Below, in pieces: positions 35,360 to 44,024 of a stretch of DNA of 64,000 bases. The notes under the pieces are model-generated. The model worked only from the letters and a program-made list of their open reading frames with translations, ran no database searches and was not told where the DNA came from. The number at the start of each line of letters is the position of its first letter. Positions within the stretch are counted from its first letter, which is position 1. The position numbers were made by a program, and so were the translations under genes. The stretch is from Acidobacteriota bacterium (GTDB taxonomy: Bacteria; Acidobacteriota; Vicinamibacteria; Vicinamibacterales; UBA2999): positions 5,093-69,092 of the forward strand of contig CANIBQ010000019.1 of the NCBI GenBank assembly GCA_947465645.1, read 5' to 3'.

Positions 35360-36151
35360 TCACTGCGCCCCGATCACGGCCGGAGCTGGATTGATTCCGC
35401 CGTAGCGCCGCTCGCGCTTCTGATACGCCAGCACCGCCTCGAGGAGGTGCTGGCGGCGAAAATCGGGCCAGAGCGTTTCGGTGACGTAGATCTCCGCATA
35501 TGCAATCTGCCACAACAGGTAGTTGCTCACCCGCATCTCGCCGCTCGTGCGGATCAGCAAGTCGGGATCGGGCTGCCCTGCGGTGTAGAGAAATCCGGCG
35601 AAGCGCTCCTCGTCCAGATCCTCGGGACGCATGCCCGACTCCATCGCGCGCCGCGCCGCGTCGACAATCTCCGCGCGGCCGCCGTAGTTGAGCGCGATGT
35701 TGAACAGCATGCCGCTATTCTTCGAGGTGCGGTCGATCGCCGTGGTGAGCTCCTCCCGCACGTCGCGGCCGAGCTCCTCCATGCGACCGATGACGCGGAA
35801 GCGGATGTCGTTGGAGAGGAGCGTCTTGAGCTCGGAGCGCAGGTAGCGCTTGAGGAGCAGCATCAGGGTGCTGACCTCGGCCGGCGGGCGCTTCCAGTTT
35901 TCGATCGAGAAGGCGTACAGGGTGAGGACTCTGATCCCGAGCCGCGCGGCGGTTTCGACGGTATCGCGCACGGCCTCGATCCCGGCGCGGTGTCCCTCGA
36001 CGCGAGGCAGGTGGCGCTGGGCGGCCCAGCGGCCGTTGCCGTCCATGATGATGGCCACGTGCACCGGCAGCCGGTCGAAATTGACCTGCCGGGCGAGCGC
36101 CTCGTCGGGATGCCCCGATGGGATCGACGTCAGCACCTGCTCAAGCGGCAC
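35360..36151 (-). CDS. uppS: Isoprenyl (undecaprenyl diphosphate) synthase
   Basis: About 263 residues. GTG 36151 is preferred because GGAGG lies nine bases upstream; TTG 36178, overlapping the truA stop, would add nine residues. Signatures: 'HVAIIMDGNGRWAAQRHLPR' with the catalytic Asp, 'GHRAGIEAVRD', 'LTLYAFSIENWKRP', 'IALNYGGRAEIVDAAR' and 'DLLIRTSGEMRVSNYLLWQI' plus 'YAEIYVTETLWPDF'. It extends farnesyl diphosphate with cis isoprene units to the lipid carrier of peptidoglycan synthesis. Part of pyrE-truA-uppS-cdsA-dxr-rseP. Confidence 0.95.
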   Translation of the reverse strand: MPLEQVLTSIPSGHPDEALARQVNFDRLPVHVAIIMDGNGRWAAQRHLPRVEGHRAGIEAVRDTVETAARLGIRVLTLYAFSIENWKRPPAEVSTLMLLLKRYLRSELKTLLSNDIRFRVIGRMEELGRDVREELTTAIDRTSKNSGMLFNIALNYGGRAEIVDAARRAMESGMRPEDLDEERFAGFLYTAGQPDPDLLIRTSGEMRVSNYLLWQIAYAEIYVTETLWPDFRRQHLLEAVLAYQKRERRYGGINPAPAVIGAQ

Positions 36152-36174
36152 GTTCCATCGCCTCCAGAATCGAT

Positions 36175-37038
36175 TCAATCATAGTCCACCCGGACCAGGA
36201 ACAGCCCGTGCGCGGGGGCTGTCGGCCCCGCCTGCGCCCGGCTACCGCCCGCGAGCAGCGCCGCCATCGACCCCGGCTCACGCCGCCCGCGTCCGATCTC
36301 GACAAGGGTGCCGGCGATGGCTCTCACCATGTGGCGGAGGAATCCGTTGCCCGCCACTTCGTACACGATCTGGCGAGCCTCACACCGGGGTCCCCGCCGC
36401 GCGTGCGCGGCGGGGTGGCGTGGCTCGTCCCATTGCATGTCCTGTTGAGACGTCGTCAGTTCGGAACGTGTGATCGTCCGAATCGTCCCTGACGTCTCGC
36501 TGCCCGTGCTCTGAAACACGGCGAAGTCGTGGCTGCCGATGAGCGCGCTCGCAGCCTCCTGCATCGCCGGCACATCGAGCCGCTCGGGCAGATGCCACGC
36601 GAATGCGCGATCGAATGGGCTGGCCACCGGCGACGTATCGAGGACGTACCGATAGGTCTTCGAGCGCGCGCTGAACCGCGCATGAAAGCCAGTCGGCGCG
36701 TCCTCCACGGCCGTGACGCGCACATCGGGCGGCAGGCTCGCATTGAGGCCCCGGTGAATGGACGCCGCATCGTGCCGGGATGTGACCTCCGCGCTGGCCA
36801 CCTGGCCGAGCGCGTGTACGCCGGCATCTGTCCGGCCGGCGCCATGCACCGTGACCGGCGCACCGTCAAACCGCGCGAGCGCCTGCTCGAGCAGCCCCTG
36901 GATCGATTCACCGTCGGCCTGCCGCTGCCACCCGACGAACCGCGTGCCGTCGTACGCGACCGTAAGTTTGAGGATACGGGCTCTCGGCTCTGGGCTTTGG
37001 GCTTTGGGGTCTGGCCTTGGGCGTTCGGGGTTGGCCAA
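36175..37038 (-). CDS. truA: tRNA pseudouridine synthase A
   Basis: 287 residues as annotated from TTG 37038. Homology begins at 'KLTVAYDGTRFVGWQRQADG', and the catalytic Asp is in 'VHGAGRTDAGVHALGQVAS'. Also 'KTYRYVLDTSP', 'AFAWHLPERLD' and 'GNGFLRHMVRAIAGTLVEIG'. It makes pseudouridine at positions 38-40 of tRNA anticodon arms. The first ~20 residues (MANPERPRPDPKAQSPEPRA) are encoded inside a 29-bp inverted repeat. An insertion near the middle (EPRHPAAHARRGPR) also looks acquired. Start codon uncertain. Confidence 0.92.
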   Translation of the reverse strand: MANPERPRPDPKAQSPEPRARILKLTVAYDGTRFVGWQRQADGESIQGLLEQALARFDGAPVTVHGAGRTDAGVHALGQVASAEVTSRHDAASIHRGLNASLPPDVRVTAVEDAPTGFHARFSARSKTYRYVLDTSPVASPFDRAFAWHLPERLDVPAMQEAASALIGSHDFAVFQSTGSETSGTIRTITRSELTTSQQDMQWDEPRHPAAHARRGPRCEARQIVYEVAGNGFLRHMVRAIAGTLVEIGRGRREPGSMAALLAGGSRAQAGPTAPAHGLFLVRVDYD

Positions 37039-37063
37039 AGCCTAAAGCCTAGAGCCGAGAGCC
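36979..37063. repeat. 29-bp inverted repeat spanning pyrE stop and truA start
   Basis: Left arm 36979-37007 and right arm 37035-37063 match at 27 of 29 positions. The two mismatches would be G·U in one transcript. The unit is a CTTTGG/CTCTCGG-type short repeat (right arm contains CCAAAGCCTAAAGCC). The 27-nt loop and left arm encode the TruA N-terminus; the right arm holds the pyrE TAG (37049-37051) and the truA TTG. Confidence 0.8.
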
Positions 37064-37639
37064 TGGTTTGACCACGGGAAGGCCCGCGAGACAGAGCGGA
37101 CAGGATTCCGGCTCGTAGGTCGGCAGCGTGACCACCGCGAGTGCGTGGTACGGCACGCCGATACGCTGCTGTCCTCCGCTGCGATCGATGATGGACCCGG
37201 CCGCCACCACCTCGGCGCCCGCCGCCCGCGCCACCTCGACCGTCTCTTTCGTCGATCCGCCGGTCGTCACGACGTCCTCGACGACGAAGACCTTCTCGCC
37301 TGGTGAGAGCGTGAATCCCCTGCGCAGCGACAACGCGCCGTCCTGGCGCTCCGCGAAGATGGCCCGCACGCCCAGCGCACGGCCGACCTCCTGTCCGACG
37401 ACGATCCCGCCGAGGGCGGGTGAGAGCACCACCTGCACGCCGAGGCCGCGGACGCGGTCCGCCAGTGCGGCGCCGCAGATGCCCGCCTCACGCGGATGCT
37501 GCAGCACGAGCGCGCACTGCAGGTAGCCCGAGCTATGCAAGCCCGACGTGAGGCGGAAGTGCCCATCGAGCAGCGCGCCCGCACCGCGAAAGAGATCGAG
37601 AATATGGTCGGCGGATACCGGTGTCATGGCAAGGATCAT
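37049..37639 (-). CDS. pyrE: Orotate phosphoribosyltransferase
   Basis: 196 residues from ATG 37639 (ATG 37627 is an alternative). The PRPP-binding motif 'KVFVVEDVVTTGGSTKETVE' is canonical for PyrE, and the flexible-loop region 'FAERQDGALSLRRGFTLSPG' is present. The C-terminus carries 'CPLCLAGLPVVKPGSR', a Cys-x2-Cys end also found in the second PRTase at 42075-42707. Converts orotate and PRPP to OMP. It is separated from the other pyrimidine genes (42-47 kb) and is the first gene of the truA-uppS-cdsA-dxr-rseP run. Confidence 0.92.
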   Translation of the reverse strand: MILAMTPVSADHILDLFRGAGALLDGHFRLTSGLHSSGYLQCALVLQHPREAGICGAALADRVRGLGVQVVLSPALGGIVVGQEVGRALGVRAIFAERQDGALSLRRGFTLSPGEKVFVVEDVVTTGGSTKETVEVARAAGAEVVAAGSIIDRSGGQQRIGVPYHALAVVTLPTYEPESCPLCLAGLPVVKPGSRL

Positions 37640-37704
37640 GATACTGCCGCCACCGCGAACATCACCTCGGTCACGGCCGTCCAACACACGTGGAGCCCAC
37701 AGGT

Positions 37705-39261
37705 ATGCGTCACAGATTGTCCACCGTCATGAACGTCTGCACGATCGCCGTGCTGACGACCGCCGCCGCTTCGGCGCAGTCGACCCGGCCGCCGACCGAA
37801 CCGCCGCCGCAGGTGCGACGGCTGACGGTGGACTCGGCAGTGCGAACGGCGCTCGAGAACAATCTCGGGGTGCAGGCGGCGCGCGTCGATCCGCTCATTC
37901 AGGATCTGGCCGTAGCGGCGGCGAGAGGCGCCTGGGCGCCCAACTTCACCACCACGCTCCAGACGACGAGTTCCGACACGCCCAACAACAGCTTCCTGTC
38001 GGGTGCCCTCGGGTCGAAGACCAGCGACACACGATTGACCACCAACGCAGGCGTCACCCAGCTTCTGCGCTGGGGCGGCGACTACAGCGTGGGATGGGAC
38101 GGCGCGCGGTCGACCACGACCAACCTCTTCTCGAACTTCTCACCGCAGCTTCGCTCGTCGCTCGCGTTGAGCTATCGCCAGCCGCTGCTGCGCGGCTTCA
38201 GCATCGACACCGCGCGCCAGCAGATGCTCGTGAGCCAGAAGAACCGCGAGATCGCGGACCTGACGCTGCGCCAGGCGATCACGGCCACCTCCCGATCGGT
38301 GCGCCACGCGTACTGGGACCTGGCCTACGCGATCGCGTCGCTCACCGTGCAGCGCCAGTCGCTGGCGCTGGCCGACACGTCCCTGCAGAACACGCGTGCG
38401 CGCGTCGAAATCGGCACCACGCCCCCAATAGACGTCGTCGAGGCCGAAGCCGAACTCGCCACACGTGAAGAGGCCGTCATCATCGCGGCCGCGCAGATCG
38501 AGACGGCGCAGGACACCCTGCGGGCGCTCGTCTACAACCCCTCGATGCCGGACTTCTGGACGATCCGGATCGAGCCCGCCGAGCTGCCCCCATTCCAGGC
38601 GGCTCCGGTGGACGTCGATCTGGCAACGCGGAATGCGCTCGATCGCCGAACGGATCTGCAGCAGACCAGAAAGAACCTGGAGGCGACCGATGTCAACCTG
38701 CGGTATTTCCGCAACCAGGCGCTCCCGGACGTAACCGCAAGCTTCGACTACGGGCTGGCCGGCCTGGGGGGCACGCAGTTCGTCCGCGGCGAGGGCTTCC
38801 CGGGGCCGATCGTCGGCCAGTCGGTGCGCGGCTTCGGGAGCGTGCTGAGGGATCTGTTTGCCAACGACTTTCCGAGCTGGACCGCCGCGGTGAACGTCAG
38901 CTACCCGCTCGGCTCGAGCCGGCCGGAGGCCGACCTCGCGCGCACCCGGCTGCAGTACAGCCAGGGGCAGACGCAGTTGCGCAACCAGGAGCTTCAGGCC
39001 GTCACGCAGGTGCGTGAGGCGGGCCGCCAGGTGCAGACCAACCAGAAGCGGGTGGAGACGACGCGCACATCGCGTCAGCTCGCGGAGCGGCGGCTCGATG
39101 CCGAAGAGCGCAAGTTCGCCGCCGGAACGACCACCAGCTTCTTCGTCTTCCAGGCGCAGCGGGACCTCGCGCAGGCGCGCAACAACGAGGTCCGCGCGGT
39201 GCTCGATTACAACCGCTCGATCGTCGATTTCGAGTCGGCGCAGGAAGCACCTCTCAGGTAA
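37705..39261 (+). CDS. TolC family outer-membrane protein
   Basis: 518 residues from ATG 37705 (ATG 37729 also possible), with a signal peptide (TIAVLTTAAASAQ). The TolC pattern is clear: 'LTVDSAVRTALENNLGVQAA', alternating barrel strands and long helices ('TRARVEIGTTPPIDVVEAEA', 'FAAGTTTSFFVFQAQRDLAQ'), with the internal duplication of OEP domains (~40-260 and ~300-515). It forms the exit duct of efflux or type 1 secretion systems. No adaptor or inner-membrane pump gene lies beside it, so its partner is elsewhere. Divergent from pyrE; the shared promoter region is 37640-37704. Confidence 0.9.
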   Translation: MRHRLSTVMNVCTIAVLTTAAASAQSTRPPTEPPPQVRRLTVDSAVRTALENNLGVQAARVDPLIQDLAVAAARGAWAPNFTTTLQTTSSDTPNNSFLSGALGSKTSDTRLTTNAGVTQLLRWGGDYSVGWDGARSTTTNLFSNFSPQLRSSLALSYRQPLLRGFSIDTARQQMLVSQKNREIADLTLRQAITATSRSVRHAYWDLAYAIASLTVQRQSLALADTSLQNTRARVEIGTTPPIDVVEAEAELATREEAVIIAAAQIETAQDTLRALVYNPSMPDFWTIRIEPAELPPFQAAPVDVDLATRNALDRRTDLQQTRKNLEATDVNLRYFRNQALPDVTASFDYGLAGLGGTQFVRGEGFPGPIVGQSVRGFGSVLRDLFANDFPSWTAAVNVSYPLGSSRPEADLARTRLQYSQGQTQLRNQELQAVTQVREAGRQVQTNQKRVETTRTSRQLAERRLDAEERKFAAGTTTSFFVFQAQRDLAQARNNEVRAVLDYNRSIVDFESAQEAPLR

Positions 39262-39302
39262 GGCGTCTCTCAGGTAAGATGCGGCGCGGACCCTGACGGT
39301 CC
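39251..39302. repeat. Direct repeats and palindrome between tolC-like gene and GT2
   Basis: CTCTCAGGTAAG occurs twice (39251-39262 and 39267-39278), the first copy containing the TolC stop codon. A palindrome GGACC-CTGAC-GGTCC (39288-39302) of the dispersed family follows, six bases before the glycosyltransferase start, where it could mask the ribosome-binding site. Confidence 0.55.
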
Positions 39303-39308
39303 CCGATT

Positions 39309-40073
39309 ATGCCGAAGGTGTCGGTCACCATCATCAGCCTGAACGAAGCCGAGCACATCGCCGCCGCCATCGACAGCGCCGCCTGGGCGGACGAGGTCGT
39401 GGTGGTTGACGCCGGCAGCCGCGACAACACGTCCGAGATCGCGCGCGCGAAGGGGGCGCGCGTCTCCGAGCGCGCCTGGACCGGCTACGTCGATCAGAAG
39501 AACCACGCGGCGAGCCTTGCGTCCCACGACTGGATCTTCTCGCTCGACGCCGATGAACGGATCACCCCGGCCCTGGCGGGTGAGGTTCAATCACTGCTCG
39601 AGAGCGATCCTCCACGGCACGGATACCGCGCGCCGCGCGTCGCCTATCATCTTGGCCGCTGGGTGCGGACCACCGACTTCTATCCCGACTTTCAGACCCG
39701 GCTCTACGATCGCCGGGCGGCCCGCTGGCGGGGAAAGTACGTCCACGAATCTGTGTCGGTGGATGGCCCCGTCGGCCGCCTCAGGCATGAGATCGAGCAC
39801 TATTCGTTTCGCGATCTCGACGACCAGCTCGATCGCATCAACCATTACACGACCCTGGCCGCGCGCCAGATGTACGAAGCGGGCCGGCGCACCGGCGCGC
39901 TCGAGCTGATCGTCCATCCGCCGGCGGCGTTCCTGCGGAACTACGTGCTGCGTCGAGGCATACTCGACGGCACCGCCGGCCTCACCATTTCCATCATCAA
40001 CGCATACTCCGTCTTCCTGAAGTTTGCCAAGCTGAGGGAGCTGCAGCAGGGGCGTTGTTCTCCCTCCACATAG
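39309..40073 (+). CDS. Glycosyltransferase family 2 (WaaE/KdtX-like)
   Basis: 254 residues from ATG 39309. GT-A fold motifs: 'KVSVTIISLNEAEHIAAAID', 'WADEVVVVDAGSRDNTSEIA', the metal-binding 'DWIFSLDADERITPAL', and 'RWRGKYVHESVSVDGPVG'. The last of these and overall length match LPS core beta-1,4-glucosyltransferases (WaaE type). It probably acts at the inner face of the membrane in lipopolysaccharide core assembly. Its last 19 nt overlap the following GT4 gene, which suggests a shared pathway. Confidence 0.88.
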   Translation: MPKVSVTIISLNEAEHIAAAIDSAAWADEVVVVDAGSRDNTSEIARAKGARVSERAWTGYVDQKNHAASLASHDWIFSLDADERITPALAGEVQSLLESDPPRHGYRAPRVAYHLGRWVRTTDFYPDFQTRLYDRRAARWRGKYVHESVSVDGPVGRLRHEIEHYSFRDLDDQLDRINHYTTLAARQMYEAGRRTGALELIVHPPAAFLRNYVLRRGILDGTAGLTISIINAYSVFLKFAKLRELQQGRCSPST

Positions 40074-41185
40074 ACACGTCGCGCTCGTGGCGCGGGGGCC
40101 AGTGGTACGTCATGCAGACGGTGCTCGGCCTGCGCGCGCGCGGCCACCGGGCGTTGCTCGTGGCCCATCCACAAGGGGAACTGATCAAGCGGATGCAGGA
40201 GGGACACGACCTGATCCCGCTGGCGCCGCGCGGCGACATCGACCTGACGTCGGCATGGCGGCTGTCGCGCGTGCTGAAGCAGCTCGAGCCTGACGTCGTC
40301 CACGCCCACGACCCCCATGCGGTGGCCATGACCTCGACCGCGCTCTCGATTGCGTCGCCGCAGCCAAGGCCCTTCTTCGTCTCCACGCGCCGCGTGGTCT
40401 TTCGGCTCGCCGACAACTCGTTCTCACGCTGGAAGTATTCGGAGGTGGACTGCTTCATCGCCAGTTGCGGCGCGGTTCGCGATCGCCTGGTCACCGACCG
40501 CATCCCGCGCGCCCGGATCACCATCGTCCATGAAGGCGTCGACGTCGAACGCCTCGCGCGGCTCCCCCCCGTCGACGTGCATGCGGAGTTCTACCTGCCC
40601 CACGGCGCGCCGGTCGTCGTCAACGTCGCCGCGCTCGCGCCCCACAAGGGACAGCATCACCTGATCGATGCGGCGGCGCTGGTCGTGCGCGACGTGCCGG
40701 ACGCACGCTTCGTGATCGTGGGCGACGGCGAGCTCCGGGAAGCGATGGAGAAGCACGTGAAGGACAAGCACCTGGAGCGCCACGTGTTCCTCGCCGGCTT
40801 TCGCGTGGACGCCCTGGAGCTGACCAAGGCCTGCGATGTGTTCGCGCTCAGCTCGATCAACGAGGGACTGTCGATGGCGCTCATCGACGCCATGGCGATG
40901 AGCAAGGCCGTGGTGGCGACGACCGCCGGCGGGATTCCCGAGGTGATGGTGGACGGGGAGACCGGATACCTCGTGCCGCCGCGCGACCATCGGGCAATGG
41001 CCGACAGGCTGGTCTACCTGCTCAAGCATCCCGCAGCCAGGCGGAACATGGGCCAGGCGGCCTATGCGCGCGTGCGCGACAACTTCAGCGAGGACCGGAT
41101 GATCGACGAGACGGTCGCGGTGTACGAACAACGGGCCGGCAGGCGCCGCGCAGCGGACACTGCGAGTCCTTCTGCGCGCGCCTGA
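40055..41185 (+). CDS. Glycosyltransferase family 4
   Basis: 376 residues from TTG 40055, with CAGGGG upstream. GT-B fold: N-domain 'LHIDTSRSWRGGQWYVMQTV', 'VHAHDPHAVAMTS' and 'RVVFRLADNSFSRWKYSEVD'; C-domain 'VNVAALAPHKGQHHLIDAAA', 'FVIVGDGELREAMEKHV', then the nucleotide-sugar site 'VFALSSINEGLSMALIDAMA' with 'GIPEVMVDGETGYLVPPRD' (E-x7-E motif). Retaining transferase, probably LPS core or a related glycan. The 3' end overlaps the converging TIGR02757 gene by 101 nt. Confidence 0.9.
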   Translation: MFSLHIDTSRSWRGGQWYVMQTVLGLRARGHRALLVAHPQGELIKRMQEGHDLIPLAPRGDIDLTSAWRLSRVLKQLEPDVVHAHDPHAVAMTSTALSIASPQPRPFFVSTRRVVFRLADNSFSRWKYSEVDCFIASCGAVRDRLVTDRIPRARITIVHEGVDVERLARLPPVDVHAEFYLPHGAPVVVNVAALAPHKGQHHLIDAAALVVRDVPDARFVIVGDGELREAMEKHVKDKHLERHVFLAGFRVDALELTKACDVFALSSINEGLSMALIDAMAMSKAVVATTAGGIPEVMVDGETGYLVPPRDHRAMADRLVYLLKHPAARRNMGQAAYARVRDNFSEDRMIDETVAVYEQRAGRRRAADTASPSARA

Positions 41186-42005
41186 ATCCGCAGGCGTTCA
41201 TCATCCCGAGGTGGCAGAGGGAGAAGTCGTACCGCACCGGATCCTCGGGCTCGATCGCCCGCAATGCGGCGGTGATCTCAGCCGCCATCTTCCACCCTGG
41301 ACTGATGTACCTGGTCAGCCGGAGGCACTGCCCGACGCGGATCACGTGCGTATCGAGCGGGACGATCAGCCGTGACCGCAGCACCTTCGTCCAGACGCCG
41401 AGATCGATCTCGTCGGTCCGCACCATCCAGCGCAGGAACAGGTTCAGGCGCTTGCAGGCGCTGCCCGCAGACGGCCGCGGAAAGAAATAGCAGACGCCGG
41501 GACGCGCCGGCATCCGGCCGTACGCGGGCCGCAGATCGGTCTTCAACGCGCGCGTGGAGAAGGCGTCGAGCGCCGGGCCTACGTCGGGGGCCGATGGATC
41601 GTCGCCCGCAATGAAGAAGTTCTCGATCGACCCGGCCTCGCGCAGCATCCGCTGCAGCACGAGCATCAGCGCGGCGAGATCCCTGCCGCGAATCCAGCGG
41701 TGGACCAGCGGCGCCAACGAAGCGCCGTCCCGCGCCGGGTCGAACTGGCGGACAAACTCCGCCGGCCTCGGCCCCATCACCGCCAGCAGCGATTCGATCG
41801 ATTGCAGCACGCTCGCCACGCGCCCGAACGCGAGCCCCGCCGCACAGAAGCCGACGACCTCCCGATCGTCAGGAGCCTTGAACCGTCGAACGATGTGAAC
41901 GGGATCGGTGGCGGAGGTGAGGTGATCGAAGGAGCGATAGAGCCGCTCCAGCGGCTCCCGCAAATCAGGCGCGGCAGTTTTCACTGTCACGGCACACCGA
42001 GACAC
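41085..42005 (-). CDS. TIGR02757 (DUF2400) family protein
   Basis: 306 residues. Start GTG 42005 lies in a repeat-like GTGTCTC stretch, so GTG 41984 (KTAAPDLREPL…) may be the true one. Family signs: 'DPVHIVRRFKAPDDREVVGF', 'AAGLAFGRVASVLQSIE', 'FSTRALKTDLRP', 'KRLNLFLRWMVRTDEIDLGV' and 'LIVPLDTHVIRVGQCLRLT'. The C-terminal region resembles helix-hairpin-helix DNA-repair glycosylases, including a Cys cluster (C..QCPLRGAC) that may hold an iron-sulfur centre. Function unproven. It converges on the GT4 gene with an unusual 101-nt overlap. Confidence 0.85.
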   Translation of the reverse strand: MSRCAVTVKTAAPDLREPLERLYRSFDHLTSATDPVHIVRRFKAPDDREVVGFCAAGLAFGRVASVLQSIESLLAVMGPRPAEFVRQFDPARDGASLAPLVHRWIRGRDLAALMLVLQRMLREAGSIENFFIAGDDPSAPDVGPALDAFSTRALKTDLRPAYGRMPARPGVCYFFPRPSAGSACKRLNLFLRWMVRTDEIDLGVWTKVLRSRLIVPLDTHVIRVGQCLRLTRYISPGWKMAAEITAALRAIEPEDPVRYDFSLCHLGMMNACGFRRAQKDSQCPLRGACRPVVRTPRPSRRSSGPR

Positions 42006-42040
42006 TGAGACACCGACCCATCCTATTCTTTCAGCCGACT

Positions 42041-42068
42041 GTCCGGCTGAAGCCGGACACTACGTACG
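42041..42068. repeat. Half copy of the MITE-like hairpin, possible terminator
   Basis: Hairpin GTCCGGC-TGAA-GCCGGAC (42041-42058) followed by ACTACGTACG. It matches the inner right half of the element at 31832-31928. Located between the PRTase stop and the TIGR02757 start on the minus strand, where it could end the pyr transcript. Confidence 0.55.
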
Positions 42069-42074
42069 CAAGGA

Positions 42075-42707
42075 TCAGAAGGTTGTAACAGGCACTCCGG
42101 CCTTGCACAGGGGACAGGTGGCCGCCGCGTAATTCTCCGGCGCCTTGTATTCGGCGAGCGCTGTGTTGGGCGCGCCGGCATCGGTTACCGCTTCCATGCG
42201 GTCATAGATCTCTGCAGTGGCGAGCACGGTGCCGCCGGCGTCGCGCACCAGGGCGGCACAGCGCGCCAGCGTCTGTCCCGTGTTCCTGACGTCGTCCACC
42301 AGCAGCACCTGCTTGCCGGGCACCTGCTGCCGGTAGAAGCGGCTCAGGGTCTGACCGCAATCGGGCGCAACGCTGAACGGGGCGAACAGCGTCTGGGGAC
42401 GAGTGATCGCACGGCGGCTGTCAAGGAGGCCGGCCATCGTGTGCGCGAGCAGCGCGCCGCCCGTGACTGGGCCGGCCACGACTTCCGTCTTCTCGAGCAC
42501 CGACGCCGGCAGCACGTCGAGCAAATCCTGCGCGAAACGCCAGATGGTCGACGGATGCCGGAACAACTGGTGCGGATTGAGGTACACCGGCCCGTGGTAG
42601 CCATTGCCGAAGTCAAAGTGGCCGTTCAGCATCAGGACCTCGTGCTCCTGCAGGTCCTTCAGCGCCTTGTCGCGAATTTCGTCTCGTCGGCTCATAAATC
42701 CTTGCAT
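42075..42707 (-). CDS. Phosphoribosyltransferase, divergent orotate-PRTase-like
   Basis: 210 residues from ATG 42707 (ATG 42695 also possible). The PRPP-binding loop is 'KQVLLVDDVRNTGQTLARCA', which differs from the VVEDVVTTGGS form of the canonical PyrE at 37049-37639. The substrate end 'YHGPVYLNPHQLFRHPSTIW' resembles OPRTases, but the loop lysines are less clear. The C-terminus 'CPLCKAGVPVTTF' matches that of the other PRTase. As last gene of pyrR-pyrB-pyrC it probably works on orotate or a related base. Substrate not certain. Confidence 0.75.
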   Translation of the reverse strand: MQGFMSRRDEIRDKALKDLQEHEVLMLNGHFDFGNGYHGPVYLNPHQLFRHPSTIWRFAQDLLDVLPASVLEKTEVVAGPVTGGALLAHTMAGLLDSRRAITRPQTLFAPFSVAPDCGQTLSRFYRQQVPGKQVLLVDDVRNTGQTLARCAALVRDAGGTVLATAEIYDRMEAVTDAGAPNTALAEYKAPENYAAATCPLCKAGVPVTTF

Positions 42708-42710
42708 GAC

Positions 42711-44024
42711 CTACAAGCCACGCGCCATGGGTGCATCGGGGTTGACGAATACCGTGCGTCCGCCCACCAGCGTCGCCGCGACGCCGCCGCGCAGTTCCCA
42801 CCCGTCAAACGGCGTGTTCTTCGACTTCGACCGCAGCCGGCTCGCATCGACACGCACCTTCAGGTCGGGCGCGATGATCGTGATGTCGGCCGGCGCGCCC
42901 TCCGACAGCGAGCCACCGGCAACACCGAGGATGCGTGCGGGATTGACCGACAGCAATTCGACCAGGCGCGGCAGGCGAATCATCCCGGTATGTATCAGCC
43001 GATCGAGCGACAGCGACACGGCGGTCTCGAGGCCGACGATCCCGAACGGCGCGCGATCGAATTCCACTTTCTTCTCGTCGTAGTGATGCGGCGCGTGATC
43101 GGTGGCGATGACGTCCACCGTGCCGTCGGCGATGCCCAGGAGCATCGCGTCGCGGTCGGCCTCCTCGCGCAGCGGAGGATTCATCTTCGTGTTGGTGTCG
43201 TAGGGGATCGGAGACCCGAGCCGCTCGTCGGTGAGGGTGAAGTGATGCGGACACACCTCGCACGTCAGGCGGATGCCCGCCTCCTTGGCCTTGCGCGCCG
43301 ACCGGAGCGAGGCGCGCGCGCTCATGTGCGCGACGTGGAATGCCGAGCCGGTGAGCTCCGCCATCAGCGCGCCGCGCTCGACGTGCAGCGCTTCAGCCGC
43401 GCCCGGGATGCCGCGCAGTCCGAGCGCCGAGGCGTGAAACCCTTCATGCGCGACACCGTCGCCCTTGAGCGTCTGGTCCTCGCAGTGCTCGATCACCACC
43501 ATGCCGAACATGCCCGCGTACTCGAGCGCGCGCCGGAGCAGCAGCGCCGTCGCCACGGGATGGCCGTCATCGGTGATCGCGACGCATCCGGCCTTCCTCA
43601 GCTCGGCGATGTCCGCCAGGAGCTCGCCCTTCGATCCGCGAGACACCGCGCCAATCGGATAGACGCGCGCCAGGTTGGCTTCGGCCGCCCTCGCCAGGAT
43701 GTAGGCCGTGACATTCGCGTCGTCATTGACCGGCGACGTATTCGGCATGCACGCCACGGCGGTGAATCCGCCCGCCACCGCCGACGCGGTGCCGGTGGCC
43801 ACCGTCTCCTTGTGCTCCTGCCCGGGCTCGCGCAGGTGCACGTGCATGTCGATGAATCCGGGGCACACGACGAGGCCGTCGGGGACCTCGAGCACCGTGG
43901 CGCCGTCGACCGGCAGATCGCGGCCGACGCGGGCGATTCGATCGCCGTCGATCAGCACGTCGTGGATGCCGTCGATCCCGTTGGCGGGATCGACGACGCG
44001 TCCACCCTTAAGCAGCCTCTTCAT
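42711..44024 (-). CDS. pyrC: Dihydroorotase
   Basis: 437 residues from ATG 44024, overlapping the pyrB stop by 17 nt. Metal-dependent amidohydrolase of the type I/PyrC-long class: '[20 protein letters not shown]' (HxH motif), '[15 protein letters not shown]', '[10 protein letters not shown]', '[12 protein letters not shown]', '[11 protein letters not shown]', '[10 protein letters not shown]' and '[16 protein letters not shown]' (catalytic Asp). Cyclises carbamoyl-aspartate to dihydroorotate. Lies between pyrB and the PRTase gene in one transcript. Confidence 0.95.
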   Translation of the reverse strand: MKRLLKGGRVVDPANGIDGIHDVLIDGDRIARVGRDLPVDGATVLEVPDGLVVCPGFIDMHVHLREPGQEHKETVATGTASAVAGGFTAVACMPNTSPVNDDANVTAYILARAAEANLARVYPIGAVSRGSKGELLADIAELRKAGCVAITDDGHPVATALLLRRALEYAGMFGMVVIEHCEDQTLKGDGVAHEGFHASALGLRGIPGAAEALHVERGALMAELTGSAFHVAHMSARASLRSARKAKEAGIRLTCEVCPHHFTLTDERLGSPIPYDTNTKMNPPLREEADRDAMLLGIADGTVDVIATDHAPHHYDEKKVEFDRAPFGIVGLETAVSLSLDRLIHTGMIRLPRLVELLSVNPARILGVAGGSLSEGAPADITIIAPDLKVRVDASRLRSKSKNTPFDGWELRGGVAATLVGGRTVFVNPDAPMARGL

